A stretch of DNA of 64,000 bases from an uncultured Robinsoniella sp. (GCA_900540475.1 UQGG01000003.1:62001-126000), one strand, 5' to 3'. Positions 51,381 through 59,940 are shown, numbered from the stretch's first letter. Notes: a model not told the origin generated them from the sequence alone. Program-made: numbers and translations.

Positions 51381-52892
51381 ATGGCTGGAAAAGTATGGCT
51401 GGTAGGTGCAGGTCCGTCGGATCCTGGGCTGTTTACAATAAAAGGTAAAAGAGTATTAGAAGAGGCAGAGGTTGTGGTATACGATGCACTGGTAGGACAG
51501 GGAGTACTGGGGATGATTCCACAGGCTGCAAAGCTCATTGATGTAGGCAAACGGGCGAACCGTCATACCATGCCTCAGGAAGAAATTAATCAGGTTCTGG
51601 TAAAGGAAGCCCTGGGCGGAAAAAAAGTGGTGAGGCTAAAAGGCGGTGATCCTTTTTTATTCGGACGCGGCGGAGAAGAGCTGGAATTGCTGAAAGAAAA
51701 CGGCATTCCATATGAAGTGGTACCTGGAGTCACAAGTGCCCTGTCTGTTCCGGCATATAATGGAATTCCGGTTACTCACAGGGATTTTTGTTCTTCATTA
51801 CATATAATCACGGGACATAAAAGGCAGGGACAGCCATATGATATCGATTTTGAAGCGCTGGTAAGAACGAAAGGAACCCTGGTTTTTCTTATGGGAGTGA
51901 GTTCCCTGGGAGATATATGCAAGGGGCTTATGGATGCCGGGATGACCAGCGATATGCCTGCAGCTATTTTACAAAAGGGAACTACTGCCAGACAGAAACG
52001 GATTGTAGCAACAGTAGCTGATCTGGAGAAAGAAGTGGAGCGGCAGGGAATTGAAACCCCTGCAATTATTGTAGTAGGAAAAGTATGTGCACTGGCAGAT
52101 GAGTTTTCCTGGTACGAAGATCTGCCTCTGGCTGGAAGCAAGATTCTGGTAACGAGGCCGAAACAGCTCATGTCTGTAATGAGCGAAAAGCTTCGCAAAA
52201 AAGGAGCAGAGGTATTGGAACTGCCTGCTATCCGCACGGAATCCGTCCGCACAAATGAGAAACTGAAAAAATGTCTTCGGGACATGAAGCAGTACCAATG
52301 GCTGGTTTTTACCAGTCCTACCGGGGTGCAGGTGTTTTTTGACAAATTAAAGGAAGAAAAGATTGATATCAGAAGTTTAGCTGAGACGAAAATTGCAGTC
52401 ATCGGACAGGGAACGAAAAAAGCTATTGAGGACAGGGGTTTTTATGCAGACCTGATGCCGGAAATCTATGATGGAAAAGCTTTGGGAGCTGCTCTTGCAA
52501 AAATTTGCAGTGGAACAGAGAAAATACTGATCCCAAGAGCCAGAATGGGAAGTCAGGAATTACTGGAAGAATTAAAAGCGGTAAAGGGTATCCAGATTCA
52601 GGATATAGCCACCTATGATACGGTATATGAAAGCCAGGAACTGATCGATGAACAAAAAGAATTCAATCAGGGAAATATAGACTATGCGGTATTTACCAGT
52701 GCCTCTACGGTCAGAGGATTTGCCCAGGCAGTGAAAGATATAGATTACAGCAAGGTTAAGGCCGTATGTATCGGAAAGCAGACGCAGGCAGCAGCCGCTG
52801 AACTAGGGATGCAGACAGCAGTTGCCAGGATGGCAACCATGGACAGCGTTGTGGAATGCCTGGAAGAACTCTGTTCTAAAGAACGTAAATGA
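51381..52892 (+). CDS. cobA-hemD: Fusion: uroporphyrinogen-III C-methyltransferase (CobA) and uroporphyrinogen-III synthase (HemD)
   Basis: Residues 1 to about 245 are the SUMT methylase: VWLVGAGPSDPGLFTIKGKRVL, RLKGGDPFLFGRGGEELE, VVPGVTSALSVPAYNGIPVTHR. Residues about 250-503 are HemD: GSKILVTRPKQLMSVMSEKL, WLVFTSPTGVQVFFDKL and YAVFTSASTVRGFAQAV. The chain closes hydroxymethylbilane to uroporphyrinogen III and methylates C2 and C7 to precorrin-2. The fusion is common in Clostridia. It starts two bases after hemC, with AAGGAAGG before the ATG. Confidence 0.95.
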   Translation: MAGKVWLVGAGPSDPGLFTIKGKRVLEEAEVVVYDALVGQGVLGMIPQAAKLIDVGKRANRHTMPQEEINQVLVKEALGGKKVVRLKGGDPFLFGRGGEELELLKENGIPYEVVPGVTSALSVPAYNGIPVTHRDFCSSLHIITGHKRQGQPYDIDFEALVRTKGTLVFLMGVSSLGDICKGLMDAGMTSDMPAAILQKGTTARQKRIVATVADLEKEVERQGIETPAIIVVGKVCALADEFSWYEDLPLAGSKILVTRPKQLMSVMSEKLRKKGAEVLELPAIRTESVRTNEKLKKCLRDMKQYQWLVFTSPTGVQVFFDKLKEEKIDIRSLAETKIAVIGQGTKKAIEDRGFYADLMPEIYDGKALGAALAKICSGTEKILIPRARMGSQELLEELKAVKGIQIQDIATYDTVYESQELIDEQKEFNQGNIDYAVFTSASTVRGFAQAVKDIDYSKVKAVCIGKQTQAAAAELGMQTAVARMATMDSVVECLEELCSKERK

Positions 52893-52987
52893 GAAATGCT
52901 TTCTGGCAGCTGTGAGGAGCAGCATCGGAAAACATCCGAAAATATAATAGGAACAAATATTTTAAAGCAGAAAGAAGAGATTGTAAA

Positions 52988-53971
52988 ATGGATATGTTAA
53001 TCAGGCCAAGAAGAATCAGAGGTAATGAAGTATTGAGAAAGATGGTGCGTGAGACCAGGATGGATAAATCTTCCTTGGTTTATCCCATCTTTATTCGTGA
53101 AGGAAAACAGATTGAAGAAGAGATCCCTTCTATGGAAGGGCAGTATCGTTATAGTGTGGATCGAATGAATTCCCAGCTGGAACGGTTAAATAATGCCGGC
53201 GTAAAAAGTGTGATGTTCTTTGGAATTCCGGATGAAAAAGATGAAGTGGGAAGCGGAGCCTATGACGAGAATGGAATCGTGCAGAGAGCATTGCGGGAAG
53301 CCAGAAAGAACTTTCCGGATATGTATCTGATTACCGATGTCTGTATGTGTGAATATACTTCCCATGGACACTGCGGCGTTCTTTGCGGACAGGATGTGGA
53401 TAATGATGCAACGCTGAATCTCCTGGCAAAAACAGCGTTGTCCCATGTAGAAGCAGGAGCCGATATGGTGGCACCGTCTGACATGATGGACGGCCGTGTG
53501 CGTGCAATCCGGGAAACACTGGATGGCGCAGGATACTTAAATACCCCTGTTATGTCCTATGCAGTGAAATATGCTTCCGCATTTTACGGACCGTTTAGGG
53601 ATGCTGCCGGCTCTGCCCCATCCTTTGGTGATCGGAAAACTTACCAGATGGATTTCCATAACCGAAAAGAAGGAATGAAAGAAGCTCTTCTGGATATAGA
53701 AGAAGGAGCCGATATCGTTATGGTTAAACCGGCAATGTCATATCTGGACATGATTTCCGAAGTTTCTAAAATAGTAAATGTACCGGTGGCAAGCTATAGT
53801 GTCAGCGGAGAATATGCAATGGTAAAAGCGGCTGCAAAAATGGGATTTATTGACGAAGAGAAAATTATCCAGGAGATGGCTGTCAGCGCATATCGTGCTG
53901 GTAGTGACATTTATATTACATATTTTGCGAAAGAACTGGCGAAAATGATGGATGAAGGGAGAATAGGCTAA
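52988..53971 (+). CDS. hemB: Delta-aminolevulinic acid dehydratase (porphobilinogen synthase)
   Basis: The 327-residue protein has DVCMCEYTSHGHCGVL, the three-cysteine zinc site (about residues 118-133), then active-site lysines in SYAVKYASAFYGPFRDAAGS (about 195) and MVKPAMSYLD (about 248). It joins two aminolevulinate molecules to porphobilinogen. It belongs to the zinc-dependent branch by the cysteines seen. The stop overlaps the hemL start. AAAGAAGAG precedes the ATG, 95 bases after cobA-hemD. Confidence 0.96.
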   Translation: MDMLIRPRRIRGNEVLRKMVRETRMDKSSLVYPIFIREGKQIEEEIPSMEGQYRYSVDRMNSQLERLNNAGVKSVMFFGIPDEKDEVGSGAYDENGIVQRALREARKNFPDMYLITDVCMCEYTSHGHCGVLCGQDVDNDATLNLLAKTALSHVEAGADMVAPSDMMDGRVRAIRETLDGAGYLNTPVMSYAVKYASAFYGPFRDAAGSAPSFGDRKTYQMDFHNRKEGMKEALLDIEEGADIVMVKPAMSYLDMISEVSKIVNVPVASYSVSGEYAMVKAAAKMGFIDEEKIIQEMAVSAYRAGSDIYITYFAKELAKMMDEGRIG

Positions 53972-55260
53972 TGACAAAATCAGAATCTCTTTTTAAGGAA
54001 GCCGTGAATTATATTCCTGGCGGGGTTAACAGTCCTGTTCGTGCATTTGGCTCCATCGGGGAGGCGCCCCGTTTTATTGAACGGGCGGACGGTGCATATA
54101 TGGTAGATGTGGACGGCAACAGGTATCTGGACTATGTTTGTTCCTGGGGACCAATGATACTGGGACATAATCACTCAGAAATCCTGGGAAGCGTAATAGA
54201 AGCCTGTAAGGATGGTCTGAGCTTTGGTGCTGCCACCCGTAAAGAAGTAGAAATGGCAGAACTGATCTGCGATATCGTGCCGTCAATTGAAATGGTGCGT
54301 ATGGTAAACTCCGGAACAGAAGCCGTTATGAGTGCAGTCCGTACGGCAAGAGGGTTTACGGATAGAAATAAAATTGTTAAATTTATGGGCTGCTATCATG
54401 GACATTCCGACGCTATGCTGGTAAAAGCAGGCTCCGGTGTTATGACAAGCGGCGTACCGGACAGTGCGGGAGTTCCATCGGGATGTACACAAGACACCCT
54501 CTCAGCAATTTATAATGATCTGGAAAGTGTAAAAGAACTGTTTGATAAGGTGGGAAATGAGATTGCTGCAATCATCGTGGAACCGGTAGGAGCCAATATG
54601 GGTGTAGTCCCTCCGGCAGCAGGTTTTTTAGAGGGTCTACGTGAACTTTGTGATAATCATGGCAGTCTTTTGATCTTTGATGAAGTGATCACCGGCTTCC
54701 GGCTTGCTTTAGATGGGGCACAGGGATACTTCGGTGTAAAGCCGGATCTGACAACTTTTGGCAAGATCATCGGTGCGGGTATGCCTGTTGGTGCATATGG
54801 CGGTAAAAAAGAAATTATGGAGATGGTTTCTCCTGTAGGTGCTGTATATCAGGCAGGAACTTTAAGCGGAAACCCGGTTGCAATGGCGGCAGGTCTTACC
54901 CAGCTGCAAATTTTAAGAGATCATCCGGAAATTTACACGAATTTAAATGCTATGGGTGACTGGTTCTACGGAGAAATTGGCAATATATTAAAAGAAGCCA
55001 ATGCAGGATGTACCATCAATCACACAGGATCACTTGGATGTGTATTCTTTACGGAGAATCCGGTGGATAACTATGCTTCGGCTAAAACATCGGATACAGA
55101 GAAATTTGCCCGCTATTGTAAATATATGATGGGGCATGGAATATATCTGGCACCTTCACAGTTTGAAGCGATGTTTCTGTCTGCTGCACATACAAAGCAG
55201 GAATTAGAACAGACACTGGATCTCATAAAAGGTTATTTTGCAGGAAAGAAGAAAGTTTAA
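53971..55260 (+). CDS. hemL: Glutamate-1-semialdehyde 2,1-aminomutase
   Basis: The 429-residue PLP enzyme has FKEAVNYIPGGVNSPVRAF, RMVNSGTEAVMSAVRTARGFTDR, LIFDEVITGFR and the PLP lysine in TTFGKIIGAGMPVGAYGG (about residue 267). It converts glutamate-1-semialdehyde to 5-aminolevulinate. Gene order is not pathway order but all five steps from glutamyl-tRNA to precorrin-2 are in this operon. GGGAG precedes the start within the end of hemB. Confidence 0.96.
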   Translation: MTKSESLFKEAVNYIPGGVNSPVRAFGSIGEAPRFIERADGAYMVDVDGNRYLDYVCSWGPMILGHNHSEILGSVIEACKDGLSFGAATRKEVEMAELICDIVPSIEMVRMVNSGTEAVMSAVRTARGFTDRNKIVKFMGCYHGHSDAMLVKAGSGVMTSGVPDSAGVPSGCTQDTLSAIYNDLESVKELFDKVGNEIAAIIVEPVGANMGVVPPAAGFLEGLRELCDNHGSLLIFDEVITGFRLALDGAQGYFGVKPDLTTFGKIIGAGMPVGAYGGKKEIMEMVSPVGAVYQAGTLSGNPVAMAAGLTQLQILRDHPEIYTNLNAMGDWFYGEIGNILKEANAGCTINHTGSLGCVFFTENPVDNYASAKTSDTEKFARYCKYMMGHGIYLAPSQFEAMFLSAAHTKQELEQTLDLIKGYFAGKKKV

Positions 55261-55285
55261 AAGAAAATCCCTTTCTAACTATTTA

Positions 55286-55332
55286 TTGGCAGCAGTATTG
55301 CAGGCTTGCCTGCAATATGCAGGAGTATAATT
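55286..55332 (+). repeat. Hairpin repeat carrying a ribosome binding site (copy 2)
   Basis: TTGCAGGC-TTG-CCTGCAA forms a perfect stem within GCAGTA ... TATGC, followed by AGGAGTATAATT and the ATG of the next gene. The layout matches copies at 16383 and 56055-56209. Confidence 0.7.
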
Positions 55333-56010
55333 ATGAAAAAAACCATAAGCAATTGGATACTGGCATTGATCTATATGTTATTTATCATCTCTTGTTCGGT
55401 TATACTGACACTGAATTTCAGACCGTTATATTATTTTGATATTGACCATCTGAACATCAGTGAATTATCAGGACTTCCGAAAGAGGAGATAAAGGAAAAT
55501 TACGATGCCTTAATCGATTATAATGTTTTGCCTGGAAAAAGTGAGCTGAAATTTCCCACACTTGCCATGTCAGAACCTGGAAGAATTCATTTTGTTGAAG
55601 TAAAACGAATCTTTGTGGCTTTTGAGGCTATAGGAGTCATAACCCTTGTTTTAGGAATTGCAGGTACCATTTGGAAACGAAAAAGAAAAGAGTTTGGTTT
55701 TCTGAAAATTGCAGGTATTCTTACAGTAGCGGTGCCTGCTGTTCTGGGGATTTTTATTGCAGCCAATTGGGATAAGGCATTTGTGACGTTCCACCACATT
55801 TTTTTCAACAATGACTATTGGATATTCGATCCGGCTAAAGATCCGGTGATTACAATATTGCCCGACACATTTTTCCTTCATTGTGCTGTTATGATTCTCG
55901 GGGGTGTGGTTCTTGGTGCCTTAATCAGCGTTTTCTGTTATCGGAAATCCCGCAAACCTGGGAAACTCAACGCACCCGACAATCCCCATACTGCTTCATC
56001 TGTACAGTAA
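55333..56010 (+). CDS. DUF1461 (TIGR01906-type) membrane protein
   Basis: The 225-residue protein has membrane helices near residues 8-28, 100-120, 133-153 and 188-210. It also has the conserved extracellular block NISELSGLPKEEIKENYDALIDYNV and EPGRIHFVEVKRIF. This fits the TIGR01906/DUF1461 family, whose function is unknown to me. ATG at 55333 is directly preceded by the ribosome site at the end of the hairpin repeat. It follows hemL in the same direction; no terminator separates them, so read-through is possible. Confidence 0.85.
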   Translation: MKKTISNWILALIYMLFIISCSVILTLNFRPLYYFDIDHLNISELSGLPKEEIKENYDALIDYNVLPGKSELKFPTLAMSEPGRIHFVEVKRIFVAFEAIGVITLVLGIAGTIWKRKRKEFGFLKIAGILTVAVPAVLGIFIAANWDKAFVTFHHIFFNNDYWIFDPAKDPVITILPDTFFLHCAVMILGGVVLGALISVFCYRKSRKPGKLNAPDNPHTASSVQ

Positions 56011-56054
56011 CGGTATTGTGAGGATGGTGCAGTAAGTATGAAGGTAATAGGAGA

Positions 56055-56209
56055 TAAGTTTGGAACAAAAGCGTTCCATACTTTCTATTGAAGCAGTACC
56101 GCAGACCCGTCTGCGGTATGCAAGAGGTATAAGTGTGAAACAAAAATCGTTTCATACATTTTATTGGTGCAGTACCGCAGACTTGTCTGTGGCTGCAGGA
56201 GGTATAATT
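56055..56209 (+). repeat. Two tandem hairpin/ribosome-site units before the nucleoid-associated gene
   Basis: Two units of about 75-80 bases (56055-56130 and 56131-56207) share GAACAAAA/GAAACAAAA, CGTTCCATAC/CGTTTCATAC, TATTG, GCAGTACCGCAGAC, GTCTG and GAGGTATAA. Each has a short stem around ACAAAA and a longer stem CCGCAGAC/GTCTGCGG or its variant, then a ribosome-site-like AGAGGT or GGAGGT. Only the second is next to the real start. Confidence 0.75.
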
Positions 56210-57226
56210 ATGGAAAAAGAAGATATCCGGATAACGAATGCAATCATTCATATCATGGATTCCACCATTGGTATGCCGGTTTTATCCGATGCTGTACTGG
56301 ATCATGGTTCCGATCTGGGAGATTTTTTACGGAGCCATATACATCGTATCATAACCGGAGATGAAATCAAGCATTGCAGTTTTATAAAAGAAGAGTCAAA
56401 AGTATATGAACTTCTAAAAGAATGGGACGAAGAGAAATTTGTCTTCATTTCCCAGGAAATCGGAAAGGTTTTATATACAATCATGAACGCAAACATCGAA
56501 ATACCACCTGCCGATCTGATGGTGGTTACATATACAATAGAGCAGCACCCCTATCTGGCGCTGCTGAAAATGAACTACAAGACCTCTTATACCCATATGA
56601 CCAACGAAGATCCATGGGGGAATAATAATGATATTATTAAACAGAAGGCAATTCTTCCCGGGGAGACACAAAAGCTTACAGAAGCGGCGGTTATAAATAT
56701 GGAGGACTTTGCAATTTCCCTAATCGAGAAGAAGTACGATGTAAATGGCGTAAAAACCAATTATTTTTCTTCCCTGTTCCTTCAGTGTAAGGGAACGTTA
56801 TCTTCCAAGACAAAGCTTGCCATCGTAGCAAGAGTAGTAGAAGATGTTCAGAAAAAATACTACAATGAATCGGAACAGTTTGAAGTCCAGATGGAAACAA
56901 AGAGTATTATTAACCAGGAACTGGCGGAAAAAGGCAGCCTGGATATACCTATAGTAATGGATAAGATCTTTAAAGAGAAAGCGGAATTAAAAGAAGAAGT
57001 GCAGGAAAAGATGGAGAAGTACAATCTGACCAGCGAACCGGTTGCTCCCCAGAACCCAAATACCACAAAGAAATTTGGCAAGCAGCATCTGATGACCGAT
57101 ACCGGGATAGAAATTAAGATTCCTATGGAAGAGTATAATAATAAAAATGCTGTTGAGTTTATTACGAATCCCGATGGGAGCATTTCGGTGTTGATTAAGA
57201 ATATTGGGAGTATTACGAGTAAATAG
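56210..57226 (+). CDS. Nucleoid-associated (NdpA/YejK-like) protein
   Basis: The 338-residue protein begins EDIRITNAIIHIMDSTIGMPVLSDAVLDHG, typical of the Firmicute 37-kDa nucleoid-associated family. The middle includes LMVVTYTIEQHPYLALLKMNYKTSYTH and the end is a small domain (TDTGIEIKIPMEEYNNKNAVEFITNPDGSISVLIKNI). Family members bind nucleoid DNA; their role is poorly known. ATG at 56210 follows GCAGGAGGTATAATT within the repeat. The open frame extends upstream through the repeat units to 56060 but that part is not protein-like. Confidence 0.83.
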   Translation: MEKEDIRITNAIIHIMDSTIGMPVLSDAVLDHGSDLGDFLRSHIHRIITGDEIKHCSFIKEESKVYELLKEWDEEKFVFISQEIGKVLYTIMNANIEIPPADLMVVTYTIEQHPYLALLKMNYKTSYTHMTNEDPWGNNNDIIKQKAILPGETQKLTEAAVINMEDFAISLIEKKYDVNGVKTNYFSSLFLQCKGTLSSKTKLAIVARVVEDVQKKYYNESEQFEVQMETKSIINQELAEKGSLDIPIVMDKIFKEKAELKEEVQEKMEKYNLTSEPVAPQNPNTTKKFGKQHLMTDTGIEIKIPMEEYNNKNAVEFITNPDGSISVLIKNIGSITSK

Positions 57227-57231
57227 TAGTG

Positions 57232-57278
57232 AAAAATCCACAAATGTACCGTATTTTGGGCGTTTGTGGATTTTTTTA
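57232..57278 (+). terminator. Intrinsic terminator after the nucleoid-associated gene
   Basis: AAAATCCACAAA (57233-57244) pairs with TTTGTGGATTTT (57263-57274), followed by a T-run. Confidence 0.88.
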
Positions 57279-57296
57279 TTTTTTTGCAAATAGTTA

Positions 57297-57362
57297 TTGA
57301 CAAACTAATATTATATGTCATATAATATAGTCACAAAGCAATACTATACAGCATATAGTATT
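57297..57362 (+). promoter_or_regulatory. padR promoter with PadR-like operator palindromes
   Basis: TTGACA (57297-57302) and TATAAT (57321-57326) have an 18-base spacer. Just downstream AATACTATA (57340-57348) and TATAGTATT (57354-57362) form a perfect nine-base inverted repeat. A second half-site (ATAGTATT) recurs near 57390. The -10 region is itself within a TATTATATG/CATATAATA repeat. Autoregulation by PadR is the likely use. Confidence 0.75.
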
Positions 57363-57428
57363 GAGATAAAAATAATATAAGAACTTAAATAGTATTGTTT
57401 ATCAAATAACAACGAAGGAGTTGATGGC

Positions 57429-57746
57429 ATGGTATTTAACACAGGCGCGGCCCTGCTGGATGCAATCGTACTTGCTGTTGTATCAAAGGAACCGGATGGG
57501 ACATATGGATACCGAATAACCCAGGATGTACGAAGTGCGCTGGATGTTTCGGAATCTACTTTATACCCGGTACTTAGACGGCTGCAAAAAGATGATTGTC
57601 TGGAAGTATATGATATGGAGTGCGGAGGAAGAAACAGACGGTATTATAAAATTACTGAAAAAGGTACCGTACAACTGAATCTGTATAAGACAGAATGGAA
57701 GCAATATTCTTCAAATATTACGAAGATATTTACAGGGAGGGCATAG
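57429..57746 (+). CDS. PadR family transcriptional regulator
   Basis: The 105-residue winged helix protein contains LLDAIVLAVVSKEPDGTYGYRITQDVRSALDVSESTLYPVLRRLQKDD, the PadR hallmark, then a wing (GGRNRRYYKITEKG) and a short C-terminal helix. Small PadR proteins often sit before DUF1700 and DUF4097 genes, as here, and repress the operon. GAAGGAG precedes the start by nine bases. The next gene begins two bases after its stop. Confidence 0.92.
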   Translation: MVFNTGAALLDAIVLAVVSKEPDGTYGYRITQDVRSALDVSESTLYPVLRRLQKDDCLEVYDMECGGRNRRYYKITEKGTVQLNLYKTEWKQYSSNITKIFTGRA

Positions 57747-57748
57747 GA

Positions 57749-58621
57749 ATGAATCGCGAAGAGTATATAAAGCAATTAGAATACTTGCTGCAGGATGTAC
57801 CTGACAGCGAGAGAGAAGAGGCTCTTGCGTATTACCAGGATTATTTTGAGGATGCAGGAGAGTCGGAAGAAGCAAATGTGATTGCTACTCTGGGTAGTCC
57901 CGAAAAGGTAGCAGCAATGATAAAAGACGGGTTGAATGGTTCGGATGATGAAGCAGGTGAGTACACCGAAAGCGGATATCAGGATGACCGTTTCCGTGAA
58001 AATAATAAGGTGCCGGAACCAAGAGGCGGATACCAAAAAGAAGAGCAGGGTACACAGTCCAAAGAAGACGGCTATCAGAAGAACGGCGGATACCAGAGCA
58101 GCAGTTATCAGAAGAGCAGTGATTATCAAAACAGCGGCAGTTATCAGAATGGTGCCGGATATAACGGACAGGGATATGACCGTCAATCCTATGGTGGAAA
58201 CGCACAGGGATACGGATATGAGGATGAACGAAGAAGAGAGCAAAAAGGATTTGGCACAGGGAAAATTATATTAATCGTGTTGCTTTGCATCTTTGCAGTG
58301 CCGGTGGGGATTCCCATTCTTGGTGCAGGGTTCGGATTGGTAATGGGGATTTTAGGAGTACTTTTTGGCGTAGGTGTTGCAGTAATAGCAGGAACATTTG
58401 CAAGTTTTGTAGCAGGCGTGGTGTTAGTGGGCGTTGGTATTGCAAAAATGTTTGTGGCACCCCCGGTAGGATTTCTGCTTTGTGGATTTGGCTTATTTTC
58501 CCTGGCGGTTGGCTTACTTTTACTGCTGTTGGCATTCTGGGTAGTGGGAAGAGTAGTACCCTGGATACTTCGGGGAATCACAAGTTTCTGCGGCAGATTA
58601 TTTAGAAGAAGGAGAGGTTAA
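57749..58621 (+). CDS. DUF1700 family membrane protein with Tyr/Gln/Ser/Gly-rich linker
   Basis: The 290-residue protein has an N-terminal DUF1700 part (residues 1-65: MNREEYIKQLEYLLQDVPDSEREEALAYYQDYFEDAG, GSPEKVAAMIKDG). The C-terminal half has four glycine-rich membrane helices (about 170-280). Between them (about 70-160) is a low-complexity region with many YQ, YQS, YQN and GY steps. That linker is unusual in length and composition. DUF1700 proteins are membrane partners in PadR-controlled stress modules; function is unclear. GGGAGGGC precedes ATG at 57749, two bases after padR. Confidence 0.88.
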   Translation: MNREEYIKQLEYLLQDVPDSEREEALAYYQDYFEDAGESEEANVIATLGSPEKVAAMIKDGLNGSDDEAGEYTESGYQDDRFRENNKVPEPRGGYQKEEQGTQSKEDGYQKNGGYQSSSYQKSSDYQNSGSYQNGAGYNGQGYDRQSYGGNAQGYGYEDERRREQKGFGTGKIILIVLLCIFAVPVGIPILGAGFGLVMGILGVLFGVGVAVIAGTFASFVAGVVLVGVGIAKMFVAPPVGFLLCGFGLFSLAVGLLLLLLAFWVVGRVVPWILRGITSFCGRLFRRRRG

Positions 58622-58623
58622 TT

Positions 58624-59400
58624 ATGAAAACATTTACAAAGGTCTGCTTAATAATCAGCGGTGTATTAGCAGCACTGGGCCTGGCATTCTGCATAGTGGC
58701 AGTAAGCCTTGGTGTAAGTTTCAGTGATCTGGATAATGTATCTTTTGCTTCCAAATATGGCTGGGGATGGGATTCGTCAAATCATAACTTTTTCTGGGGA
58801 ACAAAAGGGAGCCAGAAAGTAAAAGATGTGGATGAAGTTTTTAAGGATATTGATAAACTCAAAATCGACATCGGTGTTGTGGATATGATAATGGAAGAAT
58901 ACGATGGAAACGAGTTTCAGTTGGAAGCCAGAAACGTGCCGGAAGGATTTGAGTGTAAAAAAGAAGGAAGCACGCTGGTAATTAAGGAAGAAAGCAATCA
59001 TTCCTATAACATAGGGAATAATTTTGAAACGGCAGAAGTAACACTTCGCATTCCGAAAAAGACGGTATTCAAGGAAGCAGATTTTGAAGTAGGTGTGGGA
59101 CGTTTGGACGTATCTGGCTTTGAGGGCAAGAAAGTTTCCATTGATTGTGGTGTGGGCAGTATGGCATTAGAAGGAACCATCACAGGTGATGCTGACTTAA
59201 ATTGCGGCGTTGGGCGAATCGAGATGAACCTGACCGGAAAAGCAGAAGATTTTGACTATGATATCGACTGTGGTATCGGTAACGTGGATATTGACGGTGA
59301 AAATTATTCCGCCCTGGACAAGGACAAAAAAATTGATAATGGCGCAGATAAAAAAATGAAAGTAGAATGCGGTGTTGGAAGCATTGAAGTAAGTTTTTAG
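58624..59400 (+). CDS. DUF4097 family beta-strand repeat protein
   Basis: The 258-residue protein has an N-terminal membrane helix (residues 7-30, VCLIISGVLAALGLAFCIVAVSL), then an extracellular beta-rich domain. A motif of the form CGVG or CGIG recurs four times (IDCGVGSMALEG, LNCGVGRIEMNL, IDCGIGNVDIDG, VECGVGSIEVSF), as expected of a beta-helix-like DUF4097 fold. It is third in the PadR-DUF1700-DUF4097 set and probably acts at the cell surface in envelope stress. The gap to the previous gene is two bases. Confidence 0.9.
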   Translation: MKTFTKVCLIISGVLAALGLAFCIVAVSLGVSFSDLDNVSFASKYGWGWDSSNHNFFWGTKGSQKVKDVDEVFKDIDKLKIDIGVVDMIMEEYDGNEFQLEARNVPEGFECKKEGSTLVIKEESNHSYNIGNNFETAEVTLRIPKKTVFKEADFEVGVGRLDVSGFEGKKVSIDCGVGSMALEGTITGDADLNCGVGRIEMNLTGKAEDFDYDIDCGIGNVDIDGENYSALDKDKKIDNGADKKMKVECGVGSIEVSF

Positions 59401-59456
59401 TATAATGAAAGAACATGTTAACGCATAATAATAGTAAATATAAGGAGGAAATCAGT

Positions 59457-59642
59457 ATGGAACCCAGAAAATTATATAAATCAAAAGGTAATCGTTGGAT
59501 ATGTGGTGTATGCGGAGGAATTGGAGAATATTTTAAGGTGGATCCTACCATCATCCGTCTGTTGATGGTACTGCTTGGATGTACCACCACCGGAATTATC
59601 ATCTACATTGTTGCAGCAATCATTATGCCGGATGAGTATTAA
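59457..59642 (+). CDS. PspC domain-containing small membrane protein
   Basis: The 61-residue protein is one PspC domain: KLYKSKGNRWICGVCGGIGEYFKVDPTIIRLLMVLL, then a second helix (TGIIIYIVAAIIMPDEY). PspC proteins act in envelope stress. The start at 59457 has AAGGAGGAAATC upstream; an in-frame ATG at 59415 lacks one. It is the last gene of the envelope module. Confidence 0.92.
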   Translation: MEPRKLYKSKGNRWICGVCGGIGEYFKVDPTIIRLLMVLLGCTTTGIIIYIVAAIIMPDEY

Positions 59643-59733
59643 AAAGATAATAAAAAGATTGCAAAAAAAATTGAATAAAAGCAGTGAAACAGGCCATACT
59701 CCTGATAATACAGAAAGGGGTATGGCTTAATTT

Positions 59734-59940
59734 ATGTCAAAGAAAAAAGAAAAACCAATTGAGTTAGATAACTTAACGCCAGAGGAAGAATTAAAATATG
59801 AAATCGCAGAGGAACTAGGATTATTAGATAAAGTCTTAGAATCCGGGTGGAAAACCTTGTCAGCGAAAGAAACCGGGCGCATCGGAGGATTAATGACGAA
59901 GCGGAAAAGGGAGCTGAAAAAGGAAGCATTACAAGGGTAG
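59734..59940 (+). CDS. Alpha/beta-type small acid-soluble spore protein
   Basis: The 68-residue protein has the SASP pattern: LTPEEELKYEIAEELGL, with the germination protease site (KYEIA, cut after Glu), and GWKTLSAKETGRIGGLMTKRKRE, the second conserved block with its GRIGG. SASPs coat spore DNA and are degraded at germination by GPR, whose gene lies at 61870. An inverted repeat (GCCATACTCC / GGGGTATGGC, 59693-59727) includes the GAAAGGGG ribosome site region, so translation or upstream transcription may be affected by it. Confidence 0.88.
   Translation: MSKKKEKPIELDNLTPEEELKYEIAEELGLLDKVLESGWKTLSAKETGRIGGLMTKRKRELKKEALQG

Noticed and set aside
51776..52402. 208-codon minus-strand frame opposite cobA-hemD
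   Set aside because: The plus strand encodes clear CobA and HemD motifs here; the opposite frame is Ser-rich shadow sequence.
56060..56209. 50-residue N-terminal extension of the nucleoid-associated protein
   Set aside because: It is the translation of the hairpin repeat units. The start at 56210 has GGAGGT and the family N-terminus.
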